Assembly: GCF_000702825.1 (NCBI RefSeq)
Contig: NZ_JNKF01000016.1
Coordinates: 1-64,000, forward strand
Source of the DNA: Prevotella sp. P6B1
GTDB taxonomy: Bacteria > Bacteroidota > Bacteroidia > Bacteroidales > Bacteroidaceae
Length of the DNA: 64,000 nt
Direction: 5' to 3'
In this document: piece after piece, positions 14,827-25,121 of the stretch
How the letters are laid out: every line of letters starts with the position of its first letter
Position numbering within the stretch: the first letter of the stretch is position 1
The notes under the pieces: model-generated
Told to the model about the DNA's origin: nothing
The model's database searches: none
Seen by the model: the letters and a program-made list of their open reading frames with translations, nothing else
Made by a program: the position numbers and the translations under genes

Positions 14827-15456
14827 ATGAAGATAGGAATGATAGTAGCAATGGATAAGGAACTGAAGCAGCTCCGTCCATTATTCCCCGAAGATAAAGT
14901 GATTCTGCAGAAGAGCGGTATTGCCACTGTGAATGCCGCTATCCAGACAGTAGAAATGATTCGCCAGTACAAGCCCGATGTGATTATCTCGAGTGGTTGC
15001 GCTGGTGGCAATGGCGATGATATCAACCTGCAGGATGTAGTAGTAAGTTCTGAGCTTACCTACCACGACGTGTACTGTGGCTCTGCCATCGACGACACCA
15101 CCGTCTATGGACAGGTGCAGGGTTTGCCAGCCCGTTATCAGGCTGACCCTTACCTGCTCGAGAAAGCCAAACAGACTGGTGCCAAACCAGGACTGATTGT
15201 AACTGGCGACTGGTTTGTGGATTCGAAAGAGAAGATGCGCGAGATAGTAAGCCACTTCCCAGAGGCAAAGGCTGTCGACATGGAGAGCTGCGCCATCGCA
15301 CAGGTATGCCACATCTATAAGGTGCCTTTCATCTCGTTCCGACTGATCAGTGATATCCCTCTGCGCGACACTGATGCCTCGCAGTATCACAACTTCTGGG
15401 ATACCGTTGCCGAGAAGTCATTCATTACCACCAAGACTTTCATCGAAAGCCTGTAA
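14827..15456 (+). CDS. mtnN: 5'-methylthioadenosine/S-adenosylhomocysteine nucleosidase
   Basis: 209-aa PNP/UDP-family nucleosidase that cleaves adenine from S-adenosylhomocysteine and methylthioadenosine. It has MKIGMIVAMDKELKQL at the start, ISSGCAGG in the nucleoside site, and the family signature KAVDMESCAIAQVC containing the substrate-ribose-binding Met-Glu, followed by FRLISDIP with the catalytic Asp. Its product S-ribosylhomocysteine is the substrate of LuxS, encoded 25 bases downstream. The pair forms the activated methyl cycle branch that yields homocysteine and the AI-2 precursor DPD. Confidence 0.93.
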   Translation: MKIGMIVAMDKELKQLRPLFPEDKVILQKSGIATVNAAIQTVEMIRQYKPDVIISSGCAGGNGDDINLQDVVVSSELTYHDVYCGSAIDDTTVYGQVQGLPARYQADPYLLEKAKQTGAKPGLIVTGDWFVDSKEKMREIVSHFPEAKAVDMESCAIAQVCHIYKVPFISFRLISDIPLRDTDASQYHNFWDTVAEKSFITTKTFIESL

Positions 15457-15481
15457 AGGTAAAAAAGTAAAAAGGTAAACA

Positions 15482-15976
15482 ATGGAAGTAATACAGAGTT
15501 TTACGATTGACCACACGCACCTGAAGCCAGGCATCTACGTATCGCGTGTGGATAAAGGTTTCACCACATTCGACCTGCGCATTACCGAACCCAACAAGGA
15601 GCCTGCTGTTGCCCCTGCTGCCATACACAGCATTGAGCATCTGATGGCTACCTGGTTCCGCAACAGCCGCGCCAAAGAAGATGTGGTATATGTAGGGCCC
15701 ATGGGCTGCCTGACAGGCATGTACATCATTATGCTGGGCAACTACACCGTTGAGGATATGCGCCAGCTCACCATTGAGTGTCTGGAGTGGATTCTCACAC
15801 AGGACGAGGTGCCTGCTACACGTCCAGAGGCATGCGGCAACTACCTGCTGCACGACCTGCCCATGTGCAAATGGGAGTGTGCACGCTATCTGGATCGCCT
15901 GAAAAACGATTTCCACTCGGAGTACACCAAACTGCAGATTACACTCGAAGACGGCAAGGTTTTCGCCGACGCCTGA
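15482..15976 (+). CDS. luxS: S-ribosylhomocysteine lyase (AI-2 synthesis)
   Basis: 164-aa LuxS. The metal ligands are HSIEH (H..EH) and the Cys in EACGNYLLHDL. The catalytic Cys is in GPMGCLTGMYI, where the usual Arg after the Cys (GCRTG) is Leu. FDLRITEPNKEP holds the substrate-binding Arg. It converts S-ribosylhomocysteine to homocysteine and DPD, the AI-2 precursor. It follows mtnN closely and shares a bidirectional hairpin with the convergent rpsO. Confidence 0.93.
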   Translation: MEVIQSFTIDHTHLKPGIYVSRVDKGFTTFDLRITEPNKEPAVAPAAIHSIEHLMATWFRNSRAKEDVVYVGPMGCLTGMYIIMLGNYTVEDMRQLTIECLEWILTQDEVPATRPEACGNYLLHDLPMCKWECARYLDRLKNDFHSEYTKLQITLEDGKVFADA

Positions 15977-15999
15977 ATCGACAACAAACATCAAAAAGA

Positions 16000-16036
16000 A
16001 ATCCCCACCTCGATTGAGATGGGGATTATTCTTTTT
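16000..16036. terminator. bidirectional terminator between luxS and rpsO
   Basis: AATCCCCACCTC pairs with GAGATGGGGATT (the stem contains one T.G pair) around GATT, followed by ATTCTTTTT on the plus strand and preceded by an A-rich run for the minus strand. Confidence 0.8.
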
Positions 16037-16054
16037 CCGGATGTAAATAAATAA

Positions 16055-16324
16055 TTACTTACGGAGACCAAGAGCCTTGATGATAGCACGATAACGATTG
16101 ATATCGTTATTGTACAGGTACTTCAGCAACTTACGACGCTTACCTACCATCATGGTCAGTGAACGTGCAGTGTTGTGATCCTTGTGATTCTTCTTCAGGT
16201 GCTCTGTCAGGTGAGAGATACGATAGGTGAAGAGAGCAATCTGAGCCTCTGCAGAACCTGTATCAGTGGTGCTCTTACCATACTGACCGAAGATCTCCTC
16301 CTTCTTTGCCTTGTCTAAATACAT
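16055..16324 (-). CDS. rpsO: 30S ribosomal protein S15
   Basis: 89-aa S15, the usual length, containing [20 protein letters not shown] and [16 protein letters not shown]. It binds 16S rRNA in the central domain of the small subunit. It is transcribed away from typA. The -7 element TACCTTTG on the minus strand at 16437-16444 implies a leader of about 110 nt, long enough for S15 autoregulation. Confidence 0.96.
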   Translation of the reverse strand: MYLDKAKKEEIFGQYGKSTTDTGSAEAQIALFTYRISHLTEHLKKNHKDHNTARSLTMMVGKRRKLLKYLYNNDINRYRAIIKALGLRK

Positions 16325-16432
16325 AACTTTAATGTGATTAAAAAAATTGTTGCAATAACATTTTTCAAACGCGATTCCCGCCTAATCACCAGTGGGTTAC
16401 GTCGTCAAATGCTTCGGATTTTCCGAAATGCG
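16325..16432 (-). promoter_or_regulatory. long leader of rpsO with hairpin
   Basis: The leader starts with TTTCGGAAAATCCGAA, a stem of TTCGGA with TCCGAA (about 16417-16432). S15 represses its own mRNA through different leader structures in several phyla, so this leader is a candidate; no known motif is identifiable by eye. Confidence 0.35.
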
Positions 16433-16436
16433 GCTG

Positions 16437-16444
16437 CAAAGGTA
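16437..16444 (-). promoter_or_regulatory. -7 promoter element (TACCTTTG) of rpsO
   Basis: The minus strand reads GTACCTTTGCAG. It is divergent from the typA promoter 43 bases away. Confidence 0.6.
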
Positions 16445-16486
16445 CAACTTTTTTTCGTTTCCACAAATTTTTTCCGAAAAAATGTG

Positions 16487-16494
16487 TAACTTTG
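16487..16494 (+). promoter_or_regulatory. -7 promoter element (TAACTTTG) of typA
   Basis: TAACTTTGC lies 23 bases before the ATG at 16518. It excludes the longer frame beginning at 16392. Confidence 0.65.
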
Positions 16495-16517
16495 CACCCG
16501 AATTTAAGTATTTTCGT

Positions 16518-18320
16518 ATGCAGGATATCAGAAACATTGCAATTATCGCACATGTTGACCACGGAAAAACAACACTCGTGGACAAGATGATGCTGGCTGG
16601 ACACCTGTTCCGTGACGGACAGAATCTCAGCAATCAGGTACTGGATGCCAACGACTTGGAGCGCGAGCGTGGTATCACCATTCTTTCAAAAAACGTCAGT
16701 ATTAATTGGAAAGGCGTTAAAATCAATATCATCGACACTCCAGGACACTCGGATTTCGGTGGCGAGGTAGAGCGTGTGCTCAACATGGCCGATGGCTGTC
16801 TGCTGTTGGTTGATGCTTTCGAAGGTCCTATGCCACAGACACGATTCGTGCTGCAGAAGGCACTCGAAATCGGACTGAAGCCTATCGTTGTAGTTAACAA
16901 GGTAGATAAGCCAAACTGCCGCCCTGAGGAGGTTTACGAGATGGTATTCGATCTGATGTTCTCACTCAATGCCACCGAGGAGCAGTTGGATTTCCCCGTG
17001 GTTTACGGTTCGGCTAAGAATGGCTGGATGAGTGAGGACTGGCAGAAACCTACCGACAATATCACTTATCTGCTTGATAAAATCGTAGAGATGATTCCCG
17101 CCCCAAAGAAGGAGGAGGGAACACCTCAGATGCTCATCACATCGCTCGACTATTCGAGCTATCAGGGTCGTATCGCCGTAGGTCGTGTACACCGTGGCAC
17201 CCTGAAGGATGGCATGCAGGTAACCATTGCACACCGCGATGGCACCATGGAGAAGACTAAGATCAAGGAACTGCACACCTTTGAGGGTATGGGACATGTA
17301 CATACCGAACAGGTGGAGTGTGGCGACATCTGCGCTGTCATCGGACTGGATAAGTTTGAGATTGGCGATAGCATCTGCGACCTGGAGAACCCAGAGCCAC
17401 TGGCTCCTATTGCTATCGACGAGCCTACCATGTCGATGCTGTTTATGATTAACGACTCGCCTTTCTTTGGTAAGGAGGGTAAGTTTGTGACCTCGCGCCA
17501 TATTAACGACCGCTTGGAGAAGGAGCTGGAGAAGAACCTGGCCCTGCGCGTGACACCTTTCGAGGATAGCACCGATAAGTGGATTGTATCAGGACGTGGC
17601 GTGCTGCACCTCTCAGTGCTGGTTGAGACCATGCGCCGTGAGGGCTACGAGTTGCAGGTTGGTCAGCCTCAGGTAATCTACAAGGAGATCGACGGTGTGA
17701 AGCACGAGCCTGTTGAGGAGCTCACTATCAACGTGCCCGAGGAGTTCTCATCAAAGATGATTGATATGGTAACCCGTCGTAAGGGCGAGATGACATCGAT
17801 GGAGAGTCAGGGCGAGCGCGTAAACATCGAGTTCGATATCCCATCGCGTGGTATCATCGGACTGCGTACCAATGTGCTCACAGCCAGTCAGGGCGAGGCC
17901 ATCATGGCCCACCGCTTTAAGGAGTATCAGCCATACAAGGGCGAGATTGAGCGCCGTGTAAATGGTTCGATGATCTCGATGGATACTGGTAACGCCTTTG
18001 CTTATGCCATCGACAAGCTGCAGGACCGTGGTAAGTTCTTCATCGATCCAGGTGAGGATGTTTACATGGGTCAGGTAGTTGGTGAGCATGTTCACGATAA
18101 CGATCTGGTAGTAAACGTATGTAAGGCTAAGCAGCTTACCAACGTGCGTGCATCGGGTACCGATGATAAGGCTCGCATCATTCCAAAGACCGTGATGAGT
18201 CTTGAGGAGTGCCTGGAGTACATCAAAAGCGACGAGCTGGTTGAGGTAACACCAAAGTCGATGCGTATGCGCAAAACGATTCTGGATCACGACCAGCGTA
18301 AAAAGGCTGCGAAACAGTGA
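16518..18320 (+). CDS. typA: translational GTPase TypA/BipA
   Basis: 600-aa ribosome-associated GTPase of the EF-G-like group, involved in 50S assembly and stress growth. The G domain has [16 protein letters not shown] (G1), RGITI (G2), [11 protein letters not shown] (G3) and NKVDK (G4). EF-G-like domains III and V follow, and then the TypA-specific C-terminal domain with a Lys/Arg-rich end. The length is normal. The ATG at 16518 is chosen by the promoter and by homologous N-termini ([16 protein letters not shown]). Confidence 0.95.
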   Translation: MQDIRNIAIIAHVDHGKTTLVDKMMLAGHLFRDGQNLSNQVLDANDLERERGITILSKNVSINWKGVKINIIDTPGHSDFGGEVERVLNMADGCLLLVDAFEGPMPQTRFVLQKALEIGLKPIVVVNKVDKPNCRPEEVYEMVFDLMFSLNATEEQLDFPVVYGSAKNGWMSEDWQKPTDNITYLLDKIVEMIPAPKKEEGTPQMLITSLDYSSYQGRIAVGRVHRGTLKDGMQVTIAHRDGTMEKTKIKELHTFEGMGHVHTEQVECGDICAVIGLDKFEIGDSICDLENPEPLAPIAIDEPTMSMLFMINDSPFFGKEGKFVTSRHINDRLEKELEKNLALRVTPFEDSTDKWIVSGRGVLHLSVLVETMRREGYELQVGQPQVIYKEIDGVKHEPVEELTINVPEEFSSKMIDMVTRRKGEMTSMESQGERVNIEFDIPSRGIIGLRTNVLTASQGEAIMAHRFKEYQPYKGEIERRVNGSMISMDTGNAFAYAIDKLQDRGKFFIDPGEDVYMGQVVGEHVHDNDLVVNVCKAKQLTNVRASGTDDKARIIPKTVMSLEECLEYIKSDELVEVTPKSMRMRKTILDHDQRKKAAKQ

Positions 18321-18329
18321 GCGTAATGA

Positions 18330-18357
18330 TGCTTGCATCGATTACCGAACGCAAGCA
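18330..18357 (+). other. minor hairpin TGCTTGC/GCAAGCA after typA
   Basis: A 7-bp stem lies 10 bases past the typA stop and upstream of the strong terminator. Role unclear. Confidence 0.4.
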
Positions 18358-18403
18358 GGCTCGACCGTAGGTCAAGGCTAATAAAGTATAAGGTTTATAT
18401 AGC

Positions 18404-18437
18404 AAAAAAAGCCTCGCCAATTGGCGAGGTTTTTTTT
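18404..18437. terminator. strong bidirectional terminator between typA and TonB receptor
   Basis: GCCTCGCCAATTGGCGAGG(T) with an A7 run before and a T8 run after serves both convergent genes. Confidence 0.9.
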
Positions 18438-18441
18438 ATGC

Positions 18442-20913
18442 TTAGAAGTGGATGTTTACATCTAATCCCAGTTGGATAGGTGTTGCTCGCTGAGCAAAGT
18501 AGTGAGTTCCACCTACCGCACTCGATGCAACAGCAAACGTGTTGTAGTGCGTATTGGTGAGGTTACGTCCCCAGAGTGATACCAGCACTGGTCCAAAGTC
18601 ATAATCAGCGTGTGCGCCAGCCACAGCATAGAACTTCTGTGCATAGGTGTTAGCCTCGTCCCACCAAATCTTACCCTGGCCATTCATATTGGCACCAATG
18701 GTAAACTTGCCGATGTGCCAGTCAATCATAGCGCTTACTGTGTGCTGAGGAACGAAGGGCACATAGTTGCCATTGTAATCACCAGCGAATATATCCGTAT
18801 TTGGAGATGTTGAACCACCTACGGTATGCTGGTACTCATCAAACTTAGCATTTGTGAATGCATAGGTTACAGCCCAGTCGAGAGCATTGTCGATAGCCTT
18901 TCCACGCAGAGTAGCCTCAATGCCACAAGAGTGACTCTTACCTGCATTGACCATTATGCGACCATAGTTGCTGTTAGGCTCCATGATCGACAGCTGTTGA
19001 TTGCGAATCTGCATGTAGTAGAGAGCCAAGTCGAAGTGAGTGCTACCACCAAACAGGTTGAGGTGGGTACCAATCTCATAGTTCCAACTCTCTTCGGGCT
19101 TATACTGGGTCGTCTCTTCAATAGCATCATAATCGGCTGCAGTGTGAGGTACTGCATAGCCATCTTCGATATTATGCTTGTTTTTATCCATCGCATACTG
19201 CTGGTTGGCGTTCAAATCAGACTGCAAAATATCGCTGAACATCTGGAAATTGTATCCACCAGCGCGATAGCCCTTTGATACCAATGCGTAGATATTACCA
19301 ATATTCTCGTCGAAGCTATAGGTCAGCGCCACCTTTGGCAACAGCTGGGTGTAGCTCTTTGAGCGAGAATCCTGCACGTGCGATGTGAGGTGATAGGTAG
19401 CAGTCGCATTAGCCGTACCACCCGTCATGTTCATATAGGCCAGGGCATCGTAGTCAATCTTCACCTTATCTATATTAAAGCGCAAGCCCAGTGTCAGCTT
19501 CCAGTTGTCGCCCATCAGGATGTTACTCTCGTGGAAGGCAGCGAAGTTCCAGCTTGGAGTCTTGTACACACCAGGTACAGCCATCTCAGCACTCATGTTT
19601 ACTCCCATCTTTTCTACAGCAGCCTGTGCAGCAGCCTGGGCAGCCTGAGCGCTCATACCCTGCGCAATAAAGCGCCCTACCATCCCCTGAAGCATCGCGT
19701 TCTTCATGGCGTTGGCAATCGCATTGCCGATAGGACCTGTGATACCATCGCCAAAGAGTACAGGCGCATTGGTGTTAAGCCACTGGTACGAAGCGAACAA
19801 ACCAGTAGCATGCTGCCAACGAGAAGTTCCGTGGTTACGCAGCACAAACTCCTGAGTGACGGCATTCATCTTCTGAGCCTGATTAAGCTGCAGATAATCG
19901 CCAGTCATATAGTCCTGGTCCATCAGCATCAGGTCGTTCAGATACTGATAGCTGGTGGTTGAGGTAAAGAGCAAGGCATCTATCTCGTAACCAATGTTCA
20001 AACCTGTGGTAAACATGTTACGCTTGTAACCATTCATGATGGTGGTTGCAGGATCCTGAACTGTTTCATCTGCAGGCATAAATGTTGAGCTATATAGTGT
20101 TGGCAGATAAGCGAACGGATGGAACTCGCCATAACCAAAACCATTCTGGTTTACATACTGGTAATCAGCAGTCCAGTCGAACTTCAGTTGCTTGTTAGGC
20201 TGCCAAATCAGGCGGAGCTTACCACCAGCCTCGTTGGTCAGATCGTTCTTCTGGTCGAAGTTCTGATTATTGATAAAGCCCTTCAGTCCGCTATAGAAAC
20301 CAGCCACGCTGAATGCCAACTTCTCTGATGGACGATGGTAGTGAGCCACCTCTACATGACTATATAAGCCAGTGCCAATACCCAAACGGATATCTGTACC
20401 CTGATAGTTCATGGGATTCTTAGAGTAGATACGTACCAAGCCGCCCTCGGTATTCATGCCATAGAGCGAACCCTGGGGACCACGCAGCACATCGACACGG
20501 TCCAACATATAAAAATGGTTGTTGAAAGCCGACTTCGACATCAGGGGGATGTTATCGTAATACACACCTACTGCAGGGTTGTTGATACGCGAACCAATAC
20601 CACGTACATACATCGACGATGTGAGGCGCGAACCATACGATGGCATTACAAACGAAGGTACATACTGCGAAAGCTGACTCAAATCGTGAACATGCAACTG
20701 CTGCAACTGCTCACTACCAAACACGTTACTACTTACTGGCTGAAGGCGCAGGCGCACCTGCTCCTTGGGTTGCGAAACCACCACAACCTCATCAAGATCA
20801 ATGACCTTACTCGAATCGCTCAACTCCTCTGTGTCAACACGACACGAAGGGGTGGCCAATGCAGTAAGCTGACCACCCAGTGCCAAAAGCACGAAAACAA
20901 TCTTCTTATTCAT
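18442..20913 (-). CDS. TonB-dependent outer-membrane receptor
   Basis: 823-aa receptor. A signal peptide (residues 1-20, LLALGGQLTALA) is followed by a short TonB-box-like region (LDEVVVVSQP). The plug domain (about 50-160) contains MYVRGIGSRINNPAVGVYYD and VDVLRGPQGSLYGMNTEGG. A 22-strand barrel follows and ends with NIHF, a terminal Phe. It lacks the CarboxypepD_reg domain and has no SusD neighbour, so it is a stand-alone receptor of the siderophore/cobalamin/small-molecule type; the ligand is unknown. The -7 element is TACCTTTG on the minus strand at 20946-20953. Confidence 0.9.
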   Translation of the reverse strand: MNKKIVFVLLALGGQLTALATPSCRVDTEELSDSSKVIDLDEVVVVSQPKEQVRLRLQPVSSNVFGSEQLQQLHVHDLSQLSQYVPSFVMPSYGSRLTSSMYVRGIGSRINNPAVGVYYDNIPLMSKSAFNNHFYMLDRVDVLRGPQGSLYGMNTEGGLVRIYSKNPMNYQGTDIRLGIGTGLYSHVEVAHYHRPSEKLAFSVAGFYSGLKGFINNQNFDQKNDLTNEAGGKLRLIWQPNKQLKFDWTADYQYVNQNGFGYGEFHPFAYLPTLYSSTFMPADETVQDPATTIMNGYKRNMFTTGLNIGYEIDALLFTSTTSYQYLNDLMLMDQDYMTGDYLQLNQAQKMNAVTQEFVLRNHGTSRWQHATGLFASYQWLNTNAPVLFGDGITGPIGNAIANAMKNAMLQGMVGRFIAQGMSAQAAQAAAQAAVEKMGVNMSAEMAVPGVYKTPSWNFAAFHESNILMGDNWKLTLGLRFNIDKVKIDYDALAYMNMTGGTANATATYHLTSHVQDSRSKSYTQLLPKVALTYSFDENIGNIYALVSKGYRAGGYNFQMFSDILQSDLNANQQYAMDKNKHNIEDGYAVPHTAADYDAIEETTQYKPEESWNYEIGTHLNLFGGSTHFDLALYYMQIRNQQLSIMEPNSNYGRIMVNAGKSHSCGIEATLRGKAIDNALDWAVTYAFTNAKFDEYQHTVGGSTSPNTDIFAGDYNGNYVPFVPQHTVSAMIDWHIGKFTIGANMNGQGKIWWDEANTYAQKFYAVAGAHADYDFGPVLVSLWGRNLTNTHYNTFAVASSAVGGTHYFAQRATPIQLGLDVNIHF

Positions 20914-20945
20914 TAATTCTACAACTTATAATCTTAATTGCGCTG

Positions 20946-20953
20946 CAAAGGTA
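20946..20953 (-). promoter_or_regulatory. -7 promoter element (TACCTTTG) of TonB receptor
   Basis: The minus strand reads TACCTTTGCAGC about 32 bases before the ATG. Confidence 0.6.
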
Positions 20954-21064
20954 CGCAATTTTTGCAACATATGCAATCCACATTTATATGGATTTTTAGA
21001 AACACTACGACAAACAGACATACATCAATGCCATTTTGTCAGCATTTATTCACTCGGCACGAAC

Positions 21065-21105
21065 ATTGAACATTGAACATTAAACGTGAAACATGAAACA
21101 TTAAA
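21065..21105 (+). repeat. GAACATT-type mini-repeat before clpB
   Basis: GAACATTGAACATTAAACGTGAAACATGAAACATT occupies the spacer before clpB. The same 9-bp theme recurs at 11425, 35514, 46730 and 55525. Confidence 0.75.
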
Positions 21106-21122
21106 TAAGAAAGGAGTTAGAT

Positions 21123-23633
21123 ATGACATTCGACAAGTTTACAATTAAAGCGCAAGAGGCCATTCAGCAGGCGGTGAACACGGCCCAGATGAATGGTCAG
21201 CAGGTAATAGAACCTGTACACATACTGAAAGGTGTGATAGAGAAGGCGAAGGACGTTACCACCTTCATCTTCCAGAAGTTGGGTGTAAACGCCCAGCAGA
21301 TAGAATTACTGGTAGATCAGGAGATACAGCATCTGCCCAAAGTGCAGGGCGCTGGTCAGCCTTATCTCTCCAGTGATAGTAATAATGTACTCATGCGCGC
21401 GCAAGAGGTGGCTCAGAAGGGGGGCGACGAATTCGTATCAGTAGAGCCTGTCCTACTCGCCCTGCTCAAGGTTAACTCTACCGCCTCACGCATCATGAAG
21501 GATGCTGGCTGTACAGAGAAGGAGATGCAGGCTGCTATTCAGGAGCTTCGTCAAGGACAGAAGGTACAATCGCAAAGTGCCGATGATAACTACCAGAGTC
21601 TGGAGAAATATGCCAAGAACCTGGTTGAGATGGCGCGCCAAGGTAAGCTGGACCCCGTGATTGGTCGCGACGATGAGATTCGTCGTGTACTGCAGATTCT
21701 GAGTCGCCGCACCAAGAACAACCCTATATTAATAGGTGAACCTGGTACTGGTAAGACAGCCATCGTTGAGGGCCTGGCTGGACGTATTGTGCGTGGCGAT
21801 GTGCCTGAGAACCTGAAGGACAAGCAGCTCTACTCCCTTGATATGGGTGCACTGGTAGCTGGTGCGAAATACAAAGGTGAGTTTGAGGAGCGTCTGAAGA
21901 GCGTAATCAACGAGGTGACCAAGGCCGAGGGCCGCATCATCCTGTTTATCGACGAGATCCACACTCTAGTAGGTGCCGGTGGTGGCGAGGGCGCCATGGA
22001 TGCTGCTAACATTCTGAAGCCAGCTTTGGCTCGTGGCGAACTGAGAGCGATAGGTGCCACCACACTGAACGAGTATCAGAAATACTTCGAGAAGGATAAG
22101 GCCCTGGAGCGCCGATTCCAGACTGTGATGGTAGATGAGCCTGATGAGCTCAGCGCTATCTCTATCCTACGAGGACTGAAAGAGCGCTATGAGAACCACC
22201 ATAAAGTACGTATCCAGGACGATGCCTGTATCGCCGCCGTACAACTCTCGGAGCGATATATCAGCGAGCGATTCCTGCCTGACAAGGCCATCGATCTGAT
22301 GGACGAGGCCGCAGCCAAACTGCGTATGGAGCGCGACTCTGTGCCAGAGGAACTCGATGAGATCACCCGTCGTTTGGCTCAGCTCGAAATCGAGCGCGAG
22401 GCGATTAAGCGCGAGGGCGATACGCAGAAGATTGCGCAACTGGATAAGGATATTGCCGAACTGAAGGAACAGGAAACCCAGTTCCGTGCCAAGTGGGAAG
22501 GCGAACGCCAGCTCATTAATAAAATCCAACAGGACAAGCAGGAGATTGAGAACCTGAAGCTGGAGGCAGAGCGTGCTGAGCGCGAAGGCGACTATGGTAA
22601 GGTGGCCGAGATACGCTACTCAAAATTAAAGGCTCTTGAGGACGACATCGCACACATCCAGAGTCAGCTGGCCAATGCACAGGGCGACAACTCTCTGGTG
22701 CGCGAAGAGGTTACTGCCGATGATATCGCAGAGGTAGTATCTCGCTGGACAGGCATCCCTGTAACCCGCATGATGCAGAGCGAGCGCGAAAAACTGTTGC
22801 ACTTAGAGGACGAGTTGCACAAACGTGTGATTGGTCAGGACGAGGCCATCATCGCTGTATCTGATGCTGTTCGTCGCAGTCGTGCAGGCCTGCAGGATCC
22901 TAAGCGCCCTATCGCCAGCTTCATCTTCTTAGGCACTACTGGTGTAGGTAAAACAGAGCTCGCCAAGACCCTGGCCGACTATCTGTTTAACGACGAGACG
23001 ATGATGACGCGTATAGATATGAGCGAGTATCAGGAGAAATACAGCGTGAGTCGACTGATTGGTGCACCTCCAGGATACGTAGGTTACGACGAGGGTGGAC
23101 AGCTGACTGAGGCTGTGCGCCGCAAGCCATACTCTGTAGTGCTGTTCGATGAGATTGAGAAGGCACATCCAGATGTATTCAACATTCTGTTGCAGGTACT
23201 GGATGATGGACGTTTGACAGATAACAAGGGACGTACTGCCAACTTCAAGAACACCATCATCATCATGACCTCGAACGCTACGCACGAACAACTTCGCGCC
23301 ACTATGCGCCCAGAGTTCCTGAACCGTATTGATGAGATTATCACCTTTACACCACTTACCAAGGAACAGATTGCAGATGTAGTGAAGTTGCAGCTCAAGA
23401 AGGTAACGGATATGCTGGCACCTCAGGGCATCAGTCTGGAGTGTACACCTCAGGCCATCAACTATCTGGCAGAACAGGGCTACGATCCCGACTATGGTGC
23501 ACGTCCTGTGAAACGCGCCATCCAGCAGTTCGTTCTCAACGATCTCTCCAAGAAGCTCTTGGCTGATGAAGTGGATCGCACCAAGCCTATCATCATCGAT
23601 GATTTTGGCGACGGACTCGTGTTCAGAAATTAA
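21123..23633 (+). CDS. clpB: ATP-dependent disaggregase ClpB
   Basis: 836-aa AAA+ chaperone that works with DnaK to dissolve aggregates. The N-domain (1-145) is followed by NBD1 with [13 protein letters not shown] and [14 protein letters not shown] coiled-coil middle domain (about 405-525, rich in E/K/Q) leads to NBD2 with [26 protein letters not shown], sensor TSN and [10 protein letters not shown]. It is about 25 residues shorter than the usual 860-aa Bacteroidales ClpB. The missing part is the linker between the sensor-1 Asn ([13 protein letters not shown]) and the arginine-finger region RPEFLNR, where others have about 20 more residues. A strong hairpin follows. Confidence 0.95.
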   Translation: MTFDKFTIKAQEAIQQAVNTAQMNGQQVIEPVHILKGVIEKAKDVTTFIFQKLGVNAQQIELLVDQEIQHLPKVQGAGQPYLSSDSNNVLMRAQEVAQKGGDEFVSVEPVLLALLKVNSTASRIMKDAGCTEKEMQAAIQELRQGQKVQSQSADDNYQSLEKYAKNLVEMARQGKLDPVIGRDDEIRRVLQILSRRTKNNPILIGEPGTGKTAIVEGLAGRIVRGDVPENLKDKQLYSLDMGALVAGAKYKGEFEERLKSVINEVTKAEGRIILFIDEIHTLVGAGGGEGAMDAANILKPALARGELRAIGATTLNEYQKYFEKDKALERRFQTVMVDEPDELSAISILRGLKERYENHHKVRIQDDACIAAVQLSERYISERFLPDKAIDLMDEAAAKLRMERDSVPEELDEITRRLAQLEIEREAIKREGDTQKIAQLDKDIAELKEQETQFRAKWEGERQLINKIQQDKQEIENLKLEAERAEREGDYGKVAEIRYSKLKALEDDIAHIQSQLANAQGDNSLVREEVTADDIAEVVSRWTGIPVTRMMQSEREKLLHLEDELHKRVIGQDEAIIAVSDAVRRSRAGLQDPKRPIASFIFLGTTGVGKTELAKTLADYLFNDETMMTRIDMSEYQEKYSVSRLIGAPPGYVGYDEGGQLTEAVRRKPYSVVLFDEIEKAHPDVFNILLQVLDDGRLTDNKGRTANFKNTIIIMTSNATHEQLRATMRPEFLNRIDEIITFTPLTKEQIADVVKLQLKKVTDMLAPQGISLECTPQAINYLAEQGYDPDYGARPVKRAIQQFVLNDLSKKLLADEVDRTKPIIIDDFGDGLVFRN

Positions 23634-23636
23634 AAG

Positions 23637-23670
23637 AAAAGGTTGCTCAAACTAAAGAGCAACCTTTTTT
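23637..23670 (+). terminator. terminator of clpB overlapping the convergent peptidase gene end
   Basis: AAAAGGTTGCTC pairs with GAGCAACCTTTT followed by TT. The last six codons of the convergent M6 peptidase gene lie inside the stem. Confidence 0.85.
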
Positions 23671-25121
23671 CGTTTGTGAATATACAATCCCCTTCGATGT
23701 GGTCTGCCTGCCAATCGCCGACCTTGTAAATCATACCAAGAATCATTGCTGTCCTTAACAGTCTCAACGATGGGTGCAACTCCTGTTGTCATAGCATCGA
23801 ACGAGATGGTACCATCAGCAGCCATCTGGATATTGGAAAGTGGCATAGGCAGTTCCGAACAGTCGTGAACCTCTAAAGTATCAGTCAACATGGGATAAGG
23901 TGAAGAACTGAGGAAACGACTATTCATGTGATTGGATTTATCAACGTACTGCGAAAGACCTTTATCATTGAGATAATCAAACCATTGATCAAAGTCCATA
24001 CCATCGGCATGCAACAGCTCATAGCGATTCGACGAACCATTTACCCTATTAAGATACCATTCATTAGCATCGTAGTCTACATAGGCTATCAGAAGTCCTT
24101 TTCCTGGTGCGCCCTTGTCCCACCCCGTCTGCTGGCGATTTTCCAATATATAGAACTTATTATCCCCAATCACCATCTTATACGCTTTGCCGCCATCGGC
24201 TACAGGTTTCAGATCTGTAATGGTACAGGGAACGGTGATTTCTTCGAGTGGAAGCCAACCTAACAGATAGCGCTCAAAGGCCGAGAAATTGGGCGGACTC
24301 CAACCCCAAGCCGTATAATTACCACCATCCATCAAGTCCCACTCATCGACTACCGAAACCGGTGCGACACTTACATCATAAGTAGGATAAAGATCAGGCA
24401 GCCCCAAACAATGACTATACTCATGACAGATGGTACCGATGCCGCATAGATTACCTGTATAAAATTTCTCAGCACTGGCACTATAATCCCTGGCAGACAG
24501 ATTCTCGCCCACCTGAACACTCACGGACAGTTTACCGGTATTCGGCCAGAAATACTTCGAGTACTGACTATTACCACCATTTCCACCATAGCTCGAGTGA
24601 ATGAAGATAATCTGATCCACCTCACCATCCTGATCCCAATCGTAAGGCGAAAAATCGATATGCAAGGAGTCGACTGCCTTCTCAACAGCTTCCTTCATCG
24701 CTGGTTTAGCATAATTAGGGGAGGACTGACCTTTGGCATTCTTACTGACAAAGACAGGACCAAAAACATCGAACTGCACGTTGAACATACCAAGCGACTG
24801 ATCGCGGAAATAATCAGCAGCACAAGGCATCGTACCACACGTATTACTGCCTGTGACATTCAACAACTCATGGTAATATGTTTTGGGATCGTCCATACTA
24901 AAAGCGGCATCAGCATACTGAAGAAGTATGACAGCCTGACGATAAACACGATTGGGGTCCCAGTTTTGTTTCAGTGGTGGTAAGGCACGTGTCTTCGTGC
25001 CTGATGATACTTGCGCATCTTGTATGCAAGGATAGCGCTGTATCATCAACTCTTGTGCGCTGGTAGCAATTGCCACCAGCAGCACAAAAGTGAATGATGT
25101 TATTTTGCGCAAGGAGTCCAT
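23652..25121 (-). CDS. secreted M6 family metallopeptidase
   Basis: 489-aa protein with a signal peptide ([12 protein letters not shown]). The zinc site is [16 protein letters not shown] (HExxHxxGxxD), typical of the M6 / immune-inhibitor-A type. Upstream is [20 protein letters not shown], a Ca/loop-like conserved region. The C-terminus, [20 protein letters not shown] followed by a basic tail, resembles the short C-terminal sorting-type segments of secreted Prevotella proteins (type IX-like); this is inference. The ATG lies inside the fumarase 3' end (22-base overlap), indicating translational coupling, an odd pairing of a metabolic and a secreted enzyme. Confidence 0.87.
   Translation of the reverse strand: MDSLRKITSFTFVLLVAIATSAQELMIQRYPCIQDAQVSSGTKTRALPPLKQNWDPNRVYRQAVILLQYADAAFSMDDPKTYYHELLNVTGSNTCGTMPCAADYFRDQSLGMFNVQFDVFGPVFVSKNAKGQSSPNYAKPAMKEAVEKAVDSLHIDFSPYDWDQDGEVDQIIFIHSSYGGNGGNSQYSKYFWPNTGKLSVSVQVGENLSARDYSASAEKFYTGNLCGIGTICHEYSHCLGLPDLYPTYDVSVAPVSVVDEWDLMDGGNYTAWGWSPPNFSAFERYLLGWLPLEEITVPCTITDLKPVADGGKAYKMVIGDNKFYILENRQQTGWDKGAPGKGLLIAYVDYDANEWYLNRVNGSSNRYELLHADGMDFDQWFDYLNDKGLSQYVDKSNHMNSRFLSSSPYPMLTDTLEVHDCSELPMPLSNIQMAADGTISFDAMTTGVAPIVETVKDSNDSWYDLQGRRLAGRPHRRGLYIHKRKKVAL

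Noticed and set aside
22920..22960. defective Walker A in ClpB NBD2 (GTTGVGKT instead of GPTGVGKT)
   Set aside because: The GxxGxGKT core is intact and, from memory, the T variant occurs in other Bacteroidales ClpB proteins.
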